Part shown: in pieces, positions 1 to 7,451 of the stretch
Numbering within the stretch: the first letter of the stretch is position 1
How the letters are laid out: every line of letters begins with the position of its first letter
DNA from: JAJRXR01 sp044439985
GTDB lineage: Bacteria; Planctomycetota; Phycisphaerae; Phycisphaerales; UBA1924
Assembly (NCBI GenBank): GCA_044439985.1
Contig: JBITAG010000198.1
Coordinates: 1 to 20,986, forward strand
DNA length: 20,986 bases
Direction: 5' to 3'
The notes under the pieces: generated by a model
Database searches by the model: none
What the model was told of the DNA's origin: nothing
Seen by the model: only the letters and a program-made list of their open reading frames with translations
Program-made: the position numbers and the translations under genes

Positions 1-353
1 ACGCCCGCAAGCTCTCAAAGGCGGATGCCTGGGTGGACTTCCAGGCCCCCGCCCCCGAGTGCCGAAACCGCGTCCACGCCCTCAACCCCTGGCCGGGGGT
101 GGTCGTGGAGTTCGCGGGCGAGCCGCTCAAGGTACTCCGGGCGGAAGCGCTCCCGTCCCCCCCCGAAGAAGAAGGCGTGTCCGGAACCTTTCTCAACGCC
201 GAGCAGGGATTGGTCCACTGCGCCCCCGGAACGGCCCTGCGTCTGATCGAGGTCCAGCCGAGCGGGACGCGCGCCATGCCTTGGGCGGACTTCGCGCGGG
301 GGCGTACCGTGGGCCAGACCGATCGCCTCATCGGGAGAACGGGCGCGTGCTGA
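1..353 (+). CDS. fmt: Methionyl-tRNA formyltransferase, C-terminal part (5' end outside window)
   Basis: This is the 3' end of a gene entering from the left; the frame is open from base 3 to the TGA at 351-353, giving about 116 residues. Fmt transfers a formyl group from 10-formyl-tetrahydrofolate to Met-tRNA(fMet) for translation initiation in the cytoplasm. The visible part matches the Fmt C-terminal tRNA-binding domain: ARKLSKADAWVDF, then NRVHALNPWPGVVVEF, GEPLKVLRAE, and the late ALRLIEVQPSG followed by MPWADFARG. These correspond in order to the family's 'KaD..idw', 'n.iRalnPwPga', 'lKi..a' and 'l.ll.vQp.GkkrM...df..G' blocks. The catalytic formyltransferase domain lies outside the window. 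The stop overlaps the GTG start of the next gene by seven bases, suggesting translational coupling. Confidence 0.9.
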   Translation, partial: ARKLSKADAWVDFQAPAPECRNRVHALNPWPGVVVEFAGEPLKVLRAEALPSPPEEEGVSGTFLNAEQGLVHCAPGTALRLIEVQPSGTRAMPWADFARGRTVGQTDRLIGRTGAC

Positions 354-892
354 CCCTGTGGGACCTGCTCGAGCCCAGACGCAAGCGCCGGCGCAAGCCG
401 GTCCGCGTCAGCGCGCCCCCGCCCGCCCCGACCCGCCGCTCGCCGATGCGCGATCGGTACGACGAGGTCACCCGGCGGATGCTCCGCGAGCACGCGGTGC
501 GCGTGCGCAAGTGGCGTTCCAGCATGTCGGGCGTCGCCTGGCAGGTCACCTATGCCGACGGCACGGTCTCCCGCCTCATCGAGGCGCCCCGCCCCCGAGG
601 ACCGATGTCCGCGGCGGTCTTTCTCCACGAGATCGGGCACCACGCCATCGGCCTTGGCGCCTACACGCCGCGGTGCCTGGAGGAGTACCACGCCTGGCGG
701 TTCTCCCTCGACACCATGCGGGCCGAAGGCCTCAACGTCACCCCCGCGGTGGAGAAGCGGATGAAGGAGTCGCTCGAGTACGCGGTCTACAAGGCCCTCA
801 AACGCCGGCTCAAGCGGCTTCCCCCGGAACTCGAGCCCTATCTTCCCCAGGCCCAGGCCTGGCTGGCGGCTAGCGCTGCTCGCGCTCGATGA
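347..892 (+). CDS. Small zincin-like protein with HEIGHH motif
   Basis: A 181-residue protein if it starts at GTG 347, inside the end of fmt. The frame stays open far upstream, but that part lies out of frame within fmt and is an artefact. The N-terminus (residues 10-33) is very rich in Arg, Lys and Pro. The core carries FLHEIGHHAIG, with H94-E95-xx-H98 as a zincin HExxH signature, followed about 14-15 residues later by CLEEYHAW, whose E112 or E113 could be a third ligand. The C-terminal half is helical and basic. I see no signal peptide or membrane segment, so it is probably cytoplasmic. I do not recognise the family with certainty; the arrangement recalls ImmA/IrrE-like small metallopeptidase folds, but that is a guess. 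Its end overlaps the convergent metallophosphoesterase gene by 23 bases. Confidence 0.7.
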   Translation: MLTLWDLLEPRRKRRRKPVRVSAPPPAPTRRSPMRDRYDEVTRRMLREHAVRVRKWRSSMSGVAWQVTYADGTVSRLIEAPRPRGPMSAAVFLHEIGHHAIGLGAYTPRCLEEYHAWRFSLDTMRAEGLNVTPAVEKRMKESLEYAVYKALKRRLKRLPPELEPYLPQAQAWLAASAARAR

Positions 893-2795
893 CCGGCCCG
901 CCCACGCCCCACCCGTGATGCCCCCGTCCCGAGTCGTCGGGGTACACCCCCTGCACCTTCTCATCGAAGTGCATCAGCAGCAGCGTTCGATCATCCCGCT
1001 CGAAGGCCCGCGCCGGGGCGAAGTCCGCGCTGTACCGCGCCACATCCGAGACCCGCACCTCGTCGATCTGTCCCGTGAAGTAGCTCGTCGGCGCCCCGTT
1101 CCTATCCACGTCCGCGCCGATGTAGATCGGCAGGTCGTTGCGGGTCAGCGGCGCCTCCGCCTGCGCCTCGGATTGCAGCCGCCCGTTCACGAAGAAGCGG
1201 GCCACCTGCCCGTCAAACGTGAGCGCCAGATGCGTCCATTCGTCCCACTGCCAGGGCTCACGCGCCGGCAGCGAGAGGTACCCCCGGCCCGTGTGCAGGT
1301 ACGCAGTCGGCAGTGTGCCCTCTGATCCGGCGCCGTCCGACCAGAACACGCCGAACGCCGAGTTCTCCGTCTTGGTCACCGCGCCCGAACGCCCCGTCGG
1401 CGTTCGCCCGGTTGCCCAGAACTCCAGCGTGAGCTGTTCGAAGCTCTCGGGAAGGTCCGCGCGCACCGCGGACCGGCCGTTCAGACGCAGCACCCCGTTC
1501 TCGGTCGGGCTCGCCGCCCCGCTGGGCGTGAGCCCCTCGATCCGGACCGCCGGCTCGAGGCGCCTCGAGATGGCCTGCTCCTGCCCCGCGGCGAGGGGAT
1601 ACCGGGCCCGAACCGTCAGGACCACCGCCGGCCGATTCCCGCTCAACGCGGGCGCCGTCGCGCTGATCGGGACGGTGACCCTCTGCCCGGCGCTCAGCAC
1701 GCCCTGGAAGACCCGCGGGGAGAGGGACCACCCCTCCGTGGCGTCGATCGCCGCGCTGTACGCCACGTCCGCCTGCTCGTCGCCCTGAAGCGTCAGGGTC
1801 AGCTCGCTCCGACGTCCCGGCTCGACGCCGATGACCAGCTCACCATCGAGCGTCGCCCAGTTCGACCGGCGGAACCGGGCCATCTCGTCCCACAGCTTCC
1901 CGGGGAACTCGGAGGGGGAACGGACCGACTTGACGGGGAGGATCACCAGGGAATCGCCGTCGCGCCGCACCGAGACCTGGGCGATGCTCTGGAACGCCCC
2001 CGCCTCCTGGTGTCTGGACCCGTGTCCCCCGGTGACGCCCATCGTGTAGTACTGGATGTTGCCCTTCCGCCCGTCATCCCGGAGATAGTGGATGTGCCCG
2101 GCGAAGACCGTCACCGGTCGCCCGTCGGCGTGCAGGACCGCCTCCACCTCGTCCCAGTTCGATCCCGCGTAGTTCGGGGTCCAGCGCGGGTGGTGCAGGA
2201 AGACGTAGAGCCGCTCCGCGTCGGTCGAGGCCAGGTCGCGGCGCAGCCACTCCAGCTGCTCGCGCGACATGTTCTGGTCTTCCTTCGGGTTCGAGAAGCT
2301 CATCGACTCGTCGCTGAAGAGCACGCAGACGTGCGCCCACTTGTGGTCGAACGAGTAGTACAGCGGGCCGAAGTGCTCCTTGTACAGCTCGAGGTGCCCC
2401 TCGGGCGTGTGCGGCCGCTCGTAGACGTCGTGATTCCCCGCGACCGGGTACCAGGGCCGGTCGAGCCGGTCCATGATCCCGACGAACTCCTCCTTCTCTT
2501 CGAGCCAGCGCTCCGCGTCGTCGTACCCCTGGACCATGTCCCCCACCATCATCACGAAGTCCGCGTCGAGCCAACGCGTCATCTCCACCGCGTCCTCGAG
2601 CACCCGGATCCCCGAGCGGGGGCCGTCCGTGCGGTCGCCAAAGACCACGAAGGTGAACATTTCGTCCGACGCGGGGGCGGTCAGCCGCACGCCCGAGTCC
2701 GTCCCCGACCGCACCGGCGACCGGTCCTGAGCAAGTCCGGGTGCGGCACAGACCACGAGGCAGAGGATGGAGATAGCGGCTCGGATGCGTCTCAT
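870..2795 (-). CDS. Exported metallophosphoesterase with C-terminal LamG-like domain
   Basis: A 641-residue protein starting at ATG 2795. The frame is open further upstream, but that extension would run towards the tRNA gene, whereas this ATG opens a good signal peptide (MRRIRAAISILCLVVCAAPG, cleavage near ALA/GLA-Q23). The calcineurin-like domain, about residues 45-250, has all core motifs: FGDRTD (53-57), VGDMV (84-88), GNHD (120-123), FLHHPRW, and AGHIH, which supply the two-metal site. A middle region of unassigned beta-rich sequence follows. Residues from about 450 to the end resemble a LamG/concanavalin-like jellyroll (LEFWATG, WTHLALTFDGQVARFFVNG, IYIGAD, GQIDEVRVSDVARY). It probably acts on a phosphoester outside the cytoplasm, with the lectin-like domain binding sugar or the surface; the substrate is unknown. 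Confidence 0.88.
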   Translation of the reverse strand: MRRIRAAISILCLVVCAAPGLAQDRSPVRSGTDSGVRLTAPASDEMFTFVVFGDRTDGPRSGIRVLEDAVEMTRWLDADFVMMVGDMVQGYDDAERWLEEKEEFVGIMDRLDRPWYPVAGNHDVYERPHTPEGHLELYKEHFGPLYYSFDHKWAHVCVLFSDESMSFSNPKEDQNMSREQLEWLRRDLASTDAERLYVFLHHPRWTPNYAGSNWDEVEAVLHADGRPVTVFAGHIHYLRDDGRKGNIQYYTMGVTGGHGSRHQEAGAFQSIAQVSVRRDGDSLVILPVKSVRSPSEFPGKLWDEMARFRRSNWATLDGELVIGVEPGRRSELTLTLQGDEQADVAYSAAIDATEGWSLSPRVFQGVLSAGQRVTVPISATAPALSGNRPAVVLTVRARYPLAAGQEQAISRRLEPAVRIEGLTPSGAASPTENGVLRLNGRSAVRADLPESFEQLTLEFWATGRTPTGRSGAVTKTENSAFGVFWSDGAGSEGTLPTAYLHTGRGYLSLPAREPWQWDEWTHLALTFDGQVARFFVNGRLQSEAQAEAPLTRNDLPIYIGADVDRNGAPTSYFTGQIDEVRVSDVARYSADFAPARAFERDDRTLLLMHFDEKVQGVYPDDSGRGHHGWGVGGPVIEREQR

Positions 2796-2849
2796 CGGGT
2801 GACTCCCTGTCAGGCGCGACAGGATAGCGAACCGCGACCGACGCGCAAG

Positions 2850-2923
2850 CATCCCGGGAAGGATTCGAACCTTCGACCTGCGGATTAGAAGTCCGCTGCT
2901 CTATCCAGCTGAGCTACCGGGAC
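2850..2923 (-). tRNA. tRNA-Arg(TCT)
   Basis: On the minus strand a full cloverleaf can be folded. The acceptor stem pairs GTCCCGG with CCGGGAT (a G-U pair at position 1-72, G as discriminator). The D stem is GCTC/GAGC with loop AGCTGGATA. The anticodon stem is GCGGA/TCCGC with loop CTTCTAA, and the T stem GAAGG/CCTTC carries loop TTCGAAT. The anticodon TCT (complement of 2887-2889) reads AGA/AGG arginine codons. CCA is not encoded; the sequence continues TTGCG. It lies 54 bases upstream of the metallophosphoesterase start on the same strand. Confidence 0.95.
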
Positions 2924-3043
2924 GTGGGAGGTCCGTGTCGCGCCGATCCCTCCATCGTCCTTTGATCTTAGCGATCGGCCAGGCCCGGGGCGCCGCGGCT
3001 CTCCGGATAGACTCCCTCCGTCCACCCCTTGGAGATCGAGCCC

Positions 3044-4261
3044 TTGCGCACGTTGCATCTGGTCTTGCTGTTTCTGCTTCTCGGCGCCCACGCCCTCGGC
3101 GCTCCCTCCGCCACCACCATCCGGGTCGCCACGTTCAACCTGGAGGACGTCCGCACGTCCGACCTCACCCACGCCGACAACCCACGCCTCAAGGCGGCCG
3201 CGGAGATCATCCAACGCATCCGCCCCAACATCCTCTTCCTCAACGAGATCGCCTACGACACCCCCGAGGGCCCTGACGTCGAGCCGGACGCCGCTCCCGG
3301 ACGCAACGCGGACCGCTTCGTCCGCCACTACCTGAGCGTTCCCCAGGCGCCCGGCCTCAGGCCCATCACCTACAACACCTTCATGGCCCGCCCGAACACC
3401 GGCTTTCCCAGCGGGCACGACCTCGACCGCTCCGGCGAGGTCATCACCGCATACCCCGATCCGGGCTGGAGCGACGCGCGCGGCGCTCCCCCGCAACAGA
3501 CCGACGAAGGGCGCGCCTTCGGCGGCGACGCCTGGGGGTTCGGCACGTTCCCGGGCCAGTACGCCATGGCCCTGCTCGTCGATCCTCGGCTCACCATCCG
3601 ACGCGATGCGATCCGCACCTTCCGCCTCTTCCCCTGGGCCTACATGCCCGGGGCGCTGCGTCCGATCGACCCCGAGACGGGGCGTCCGTGGTACGGCGAG
3701 GACGTCGCCGATCGTGTTCGGCTGAGTTCCAAGAGCCACTGGGATGTCCCCGTGGAGCTGCCCGGGGGCGCGGTGGTTCACCTGTTGTGCGCCCACCCGA
3801 CGCCCCCCGCGTTCGACGGGCCGGAGGGACGCAACAAACGACGCAACCACGACGAGATCCGATTCTGGGCCGACTACATCGAGGACGCGGAGTTCATCAT
3901 CGACGACGCCGGGCGCCCCGGGGGCCTGACGCCGGGGGAGCACTTCGTCATCGTGGGCGACCTCAACGCGGACCCCGACGAGGGATCCTCGCTCTACAAC
4001 CCGATCGGGCGCCTGCTGCTCACCTCTCGACGCATCGCCGACGCCCCCGCCCCGACCAGTGACGTGCCCCTCGATCGCCTCGACCCCGACGACACCGCCC
4101 GGTTCGGCCTGCGGGTGGACTACGTCCTTCCCTCGGCCACGCTGGAGGTGGCCCGGTCCGGGGTCTGGCGCCACCCCCCGACCGGGGGGACGTTCCCGAG
4201 CGATCACTTTCCGGTCTGGGCGGACCTCCGGGTGCCGATCCCGGAGGCGGAGGATCCCTGA
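3044..4261 (+). CDS. Secreted endonuclease/exonuclease/phosphatase-family protein
   Basis: A 405-residue protein. I choose TTG 3044 because GGAG at 3031-3034 sits nine bases upstream and because the signal peptide (MRTLHLVLLFLLLGAHALGA) begins there; TTG 3029 is an alternative adding five residues. The DNase I-like fold is indicated by VATFNLED (28-35), NILFLNEIA with the catalytic-site Glu at 68, a central AHPTPPAF segment, GDLNAD (305-310), RVDYVLPS, and the terminal PSDHFPVWADL with Asp387-His388. All the metal- and phosphate-site motifs of the family are present, so the enzyme should be active. Substrate (DNA, phospholipid or phosphoinositide-like ester) cannot be told from sequence. The signal peptide places it outside the cytoplasm. 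It precedes cyoE by 79 bases on the same strand but has no evident role in heme metabolism. Confidence 0.87.
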   Translation: MRTLHLVLLFLLLGAHALGAPSATTIRVATFNLEDVRTSDLTHADNPRLKAAAEIIQRIRPNILFLNEIAYDTPEGPDVEPDAAPGRNADRFVRHYLSVPQAPGLRPITYNTFMARPNTGFPSGHDLDRSGEVITAYPDPGWSDARGAPPQQTDEGRAFGGDAWGFGTFPGQYAMALLVDPRLTIRRDAIRTFRLFPWAYMPGALRPIDPETGRPWYGEDVADRVRLSSKSHWDVPVELPGGAVVHLLCAHPTPPAFDGPEGRNKRRNHDEIRFWADYIEDAEFIIDDAGRPGGLTPGEHFVIVGDLNADPDEGSSLYNPIGRLLLTSRRIADAPAPTSDVPLDRLDPDDTARFGLRVDYVLPSATLEVARSGVWRHPPTGGTFPSDHFPVWADLRVPIPEAEDP

Positions 4262-4340
4262 TCCGGGCGGACCGATCGCCTAAACTTGACTCCTGTCTGG
4301 CGGGACGGATTCCCGCGTGGCAGGAGCCAGGAGCCTCGCG

Positions 4341-5309
4341 TTGAGCCAGACCTCCGCGATTGTCGCCACGAGGGCCTCGGACAGGCGTTCCGGGTCTGTT
4401 GTCCGTGCCCTGATCGAGACCACCAAGCCGGGCATCACCCGTCTGGTCACGATCACAGCGATGGTGGGTTTCGCCCTTTCGGCCCTCGCCCACGAACCGC
4501 TCTCGTACACCGCCCTGGCCCTCTTCGGGATCGGCACGCTCGTCGGCACGGCCCTGAGCGCCTCGGGCGCCAACGCGCTGAACCAGTGGTACGAAGCCTC
4601 ACGCGACGCGCGCATGAAGCGCACCTGTGCCCGCCCCATCCCCGCCGGACGCGTGCCCTCCACGACCATCCTCTGGTTCGGCGCTCTGCTGAGTCTGCTG
4701 GGCGCGTTGATCCTGGCGCTCATGTGCGGGCCGATCCCCGCGGGGGTCTCCCTCGCGTGCGTCATCAGCTACGTGCTCATCTACACCCCGATGAAGCCGG
4801 CGAGCGCCTGGTCCACGCTCGTGGGCGCGGTGCCCGGCGCCCTGCCGCCCCTGATCGGCTGGACCGCCGCCGCCCCCCTTGCCGGCGCGGGCGCGCTCAT
4901 CGAGCCGGGCGGGGTCGCTCTCGTGACGCTCATGATGGTCTGGCAGATCCCCCACTTCATGGCGATCGCCTGGATGTACCGCGACGATTACGCCCGCGGG
5001 GGCATGCGAATGCTCCCGGTCATTGACCCCTCGGGCGTGCGTACAGCGATCGTGGTGCTCCTCACCGGGGGGCTCCTGCTCCTGGTCACCCTCGCCACGC
5101 CGCTCACGATGCCCGGCGTGCTCGGGCCCGTCTCGATCGGTGTCAGCGCGATCTCCGGGCTCGGCTTCCTGTGGCTCTGCGTGAAACTGGCGCGTGAGCG
5201 GACCACCCAGGCCGCGCGGCGGGTGTTCTTCGCCTCGATCATTCACCTCCCGGTGCTCCTCCTGGTGATGGTGGGCGAGGCGTTCGTGCGGGTGATCCTT
5301 CTGTCATGA
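4341..5309 (+). CDS. cyoE/ctaB: Protoheme IX farnesyltransferase (heme O synthase)
   Basis: A 322-residue polytopic membrane protein. TTG 4341 is chosen because AGGAG at 4329-4333 lies seven bases before it; a GTG at 4317 would add eight residues but lacks such a site. It attaches a farnesyl chain to heme B to give heme O for terminal oxidases. The first prenyltransferase motif is N81-QWYEASRD89-ARMKRTCARP, ending with PAGR. The second is WQIPHF (201-206) through YRDDYARGGMRMLP. In the first motif the usual DxxxD spacing is altered: the first Asp is Glu (E85) and the middle Asp is Ser, while D89 is kept. About eight or nine hydrophobic helices are visible. The stop overlaps the following SCO1-like gene as ATGA, so the two are translationally coupled and jointly point to cytochrome c oxidase assembly. 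Confidence 0.94.
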   Translation: MSQTSAIVATRASDRRSGSVVRALIETTKPGITRLVTITAMVGFALSALAHEPLSYTALALFGIGTLVGTALSASGANALNQWYEASRDARMKRTCARPIPAGRVPSTTILWFGALLSLLGALILALMCGPIPAGVSLACVISYVLIYTPMKPASAWSTLVGAVPGALPPLIGWTAAAPLAGAGALIEPGGVALVTLMMVWQIPHFMAIAWMYRDDYARGGMRMLPVIDPSGVRTAIVVLLTGGLLLLVTLATPLTMPGVLGPVSIGVSAISGLGFLWLCVKLARERTTQAARRVFFASIIHLPVLLLVMVGEAFVRVILLS

Positions 5310-5995
5310 AGTCCGTGGTGATTTCCATTCTCGTCGCGGCGGTCCTCGCCGCGATCGGCGCGTTGATCGTGGTCGGGATGACCTCCATTCACCCCCGGTC
5401 CCCCAACAGCCTGCCCGGGGCGGCGCCGGGGCTTGCGGCCGAGGACAACCCCTTCGCCGACTTCAGCATGCCCGACTTCCAGCTCACCGACCAGGACGGG
5501 CGAAGCGTGTCCGCCGAGATCCTGGACGGCCGGGTGACCGTGCTCGACTTCTTCTTCACCACCTGCCCCGGCCCGTGCCCCGGCATGACGGCGCAGATGG
5601 CCTATATCCAGGAGCAGACCGAGGGCACGCCCGTCCGTCTGCTGAGTGTTTCCGTGGACGGCGACGACGACACGCCCGAGGTTCTCCGGGCCTACGCAAG
5701 CAGCGCGGGCGCCGACCTGGAGCGCTGGACGTTCCTGACCGGCAACCCGGACGACGTGGCGCGCATCGTCCGCGATGGACTCAAGTTCGAGATCAGCCCC
5801 ATCGAGGACTCCCCGATCTACGATGAGACGGGCGCGCCGCGGATCGGACCCAGCGGCAAGCCACTGGTCAACATCGCACACCCCACCCGGTTTATCCTGA
5901 TCGGCCCGGACCGCGGGGTCATCGACATCGGTTCCTACAACAACCCCGCCGACGTCGAGCGTCTGATCGAGCGGGCGAAGGCCGCCGCGGGCTAG
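5306..5995 (+). CDS. SCO1/SenC-family copper chaperone for cytochrome oxidase
   Basis: A 229-residue protein starting at ATG 5306 within the cyoE stop (ATGA overlap). One N-terminal membrane anchor (about residues 4-24) places a thioredoxin-like domain on the outer face of the membrane. The copper-binding signature is present: TTCPGPCPGM with C87 and C91, and the distal His192 in NIAHPTRFILI. SCO proteins deliver copper to the CuA site of subunit II or reduce its cysteines. Domain order and length fit the SCO1/SenC/PrrC family. Pairing with heme O synthase indicates an oxidase biogenesis unit whose structural genes are not in this window. Its stop shares the palindrome CTAG with the stop of the convergent gene on the other strand. 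Confidence 0.94.
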   Translation: MKSVVISILVAAVLAAIGALIVVGMTSIHPRSPNSLPGAAPGLAAEDNPFADFSMPDFQLTDQDGRSVSAEILDGRVTVLDFFFTTCPGPCPGMTAQMAYIQEQTEGTPVRLLSVSVDGDDDTPEVLRAYASSAGADLERWTFLTGNPDDVARIVRDGLKFEISPIEDSPIYDETGAPRIGPSGKPLVNIAHPTRFILIGPDRGVIDIGSYNNPADVERLIERAKAAAG

Positions 5996-6390
5996 CTCCC
6001 CGTGATCGCCCGCTGCACCCGCTCGAGCGTCTCCGGCGCGTAGAGATCACTCTTCCCGAAACCCGGTCGCGCCCCGGCCCGTTCCCCCTCCGCCTGTGCG
6101 TCGGGCAGGTTGCTCACCAGAATCATGGGGGGCGCCCCTCCCTCTCGCGATGCCAGCGTTGCGATCAGCTCGATCCCCGACTCGGTCTGGAATCGCCCGT
6201 CCAGCACGCGATTGACCAGCAGCAAGACCGCCGAGTCCAGACGCTTCGCCAGGTCCCCGTCCGAGTTGGCCATCTCAATCGGGCGTCCGGGCGCCGCCTT
6301 CCCAACCATGGACTTGAGCATCCACGCGTCCGGACCGCAGTGCCCGACCAGCACCACCGCGCCGGTTCCCTCGCTCACGTTCTGACTCAT
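5992..6390 (-). CDS. Receiver-like (pseudo-receiver) protein
   Basis: A 132-residue protein whose ATG (6388-6390) shares one base with the tilS stop (TGATG), so it is probably co-translated with tilS. The layout resembles a CheY-type receiver. A first strand AVVLVGH is followed by a helix, and a third strand AVLLLVNR ends at the phospho-acceptor position, where N60 occurs instead of Asp. A SGIELIATL helix follows, then PPMILVSN with Ser93 at the conserved Ser/Thr position, and GFGKSDL with Lys113 at the conserved Lys position. The acidic pair expected after strand one is missing. It therefore looks like a non-phosphorylatable receiver fold with no output domain, possibly a protein-interaction module. 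The fold assignment is inference from pattern, not from a profile search. The stop overlaps the SCO1-like gene by four bases. Confidence 0.7.
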   Translation of the reverse strand: MSQNVSEGTGAVVLVGHCGPDAWMLKSMVGKAAPGRPIEMANSDGDLAKRLDSAVLLLVNRVLDGRFQTESGIELIATLASREGGAPPMILVSNLPDAQAEGERAGARPGFGKSDLYAPETLERVQRAITGS

Positions 6391-7400
6391 CAGGCGGACT
6401 CCAATCGAACCTCGCGGGCACGCACCGACACGGTCTGCCCGTCGAGGAGGAAACCCCGGGGCTCCGGAGAATCATCCCGAATCGCACGCACGATCTGCTC
6501 CATCCGAGCGGGCTCGGCGCGGATCAACCCCCGGAGCATCTCACCCAGCACGACGCGGGGCGCTTCCCGCAGACGCTCTCGGGACCAGACCAGCGTATCC
6601 CCCGACCGGCTCGCCCCCTCCCGCAGCGCGCACGCCGCGTCCTCCGCGAGGGCCTGTGTCTCCCGCAGCAGCTCCGCGGCGTGCGCCGCCCGTCGGGCGC
6701 CCGCCGGGAAGAGCCGACGCAGCGCGGGGGTCACCCGCTCGCGCAGGGCGCCCCGCACCCGGGACGGATCCCGGTTGGTCGCGTCTTCCCGCCAGGTCCA
6801 CGCATGCGCCCGGCAGACGCCGACAAGCTCCTCCCGGGTCAGGCCCAGGCAGGGGCGGACCACGCCCACCCCGGCGCCCGAAACGCCCCGGGGGAGGACG
6901 GGGCGCGGGCCGCCAAGCCCCCCCGGCCCGCTGCCGCGCAGCAGACGCATGATCATCGTTTCCAGGACGTCGTCGGCGTGGTGCGCCGTCGCGATCCAGG
7001 GGGCGCCGGCCTCGAGGGCCAGCTCGTTCAACGCCGTGTAGCGGGCCTCCCGGGCGTTCGCCTCAACGTTGCCGGGGCGGTCCCGGACCTGCACCTCAGC
7101 CTCGAGAAATGGAAGCTTCAGGCGCCGGCTCAGGGCCAGCGCGCCCTCCCGGTCCGCCAGCGCCTCCGCCCTCGGGCGCAGGTCATGCACGATGTGGGCG
7201 ATCGTGATCGGGGCGGGGGTCGAGGCGAGCGCCCAGGCGAGGGCGGACGAATCGCTTCCCCCGGAGCAGGCGACCAGCGTGCCGCGCTCCGGATCACGCA
7301 CGCCCTTGCCCCCCGTCAGGCGTCGCCACGCCCGTCGGATCGCCCGCTCAGCCGCCTCGCGGGGTGGGTCTGTCGGGTGCTGTGCGGGGGCGGGGCTCAC
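6390..7400 (-). CDS. tilS: tRNA(Ile)-lysidine synthase
   Basis: A 336-residue protein starting at GTG 7400. The frame is open for another 190 codons upstream, but that extension lies wholly antisense to the next real gene and has no family similarity. No Shine-Dalgarno is visible before this GTG, so the exact start is uncertain. TilS adds lysine to C34 of tRNA-Ile(CAU), switching its decoding to AUA, using ATP. The N-type ATP-pyrophosphatase loop SGGSDSS is at residues 46-52; AHHADDVLETMIMRLLRGSG is the second family block (usually HHADDQAET). WREDATNRDPSRVRGALRERVTP matches the 'eD.sN.d....R..iR..l.P' segment. It is shorter than the roughly 430-residue enzymes with two C-terminal tRNA-binding domains; only a short tail follows the catalytic and linker helices. 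Confidence 0.92.
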   Translation of the reverse strand: MSPAPAQHPTDPPREAAERAIRRAWRRLTGGKGVRDPERGTLVACSGGSDSSALAWALASTPAPITIAHIVHDLRPRAEALADREGALALSRRLKLPFLEAEVQVRDRPGNVEANAREARYTALNELALEAGAPWIATAHHADDVLETMIMRLLRGSGPGGLGGPRPVLPRGVSGAGVGVVRPCLGLTREELVGVCRAHAWTWREDATNRDPSRVRGALRERVTPALRRLFPAGARRAAHAAELLRETQALAEDAACALREGASRSGDTLVWSRERLREAPRVVLGEMLRGLIRAEPARMEQIVRAIRDDSPEPRGFLLDGQTVSVRAREVRLESA

Positions 7401-7451
7401 GGGAGGATGGTAGAGTGACTCCTCGCACGGACCCGCGGAGGCGAATCGACG

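Noticed and set aside
2850..2923. Possible integration site at tRNA-Arg.
   Set aside because: No duplicate of the tRNA 3' end and no integrase gene nearby; flanking genes look native in composition.
2885..4207. A 440-codon open frame on the minus strand opposite the endonuclease/phosphatase-family gene.
   Set aside because: Its translation is a low-complexity Gly/Val/Arg/Asp mixture with no family motif, and the plus-strand gene has all motifs of its family; it is a shadow caused by high GC at third positions.
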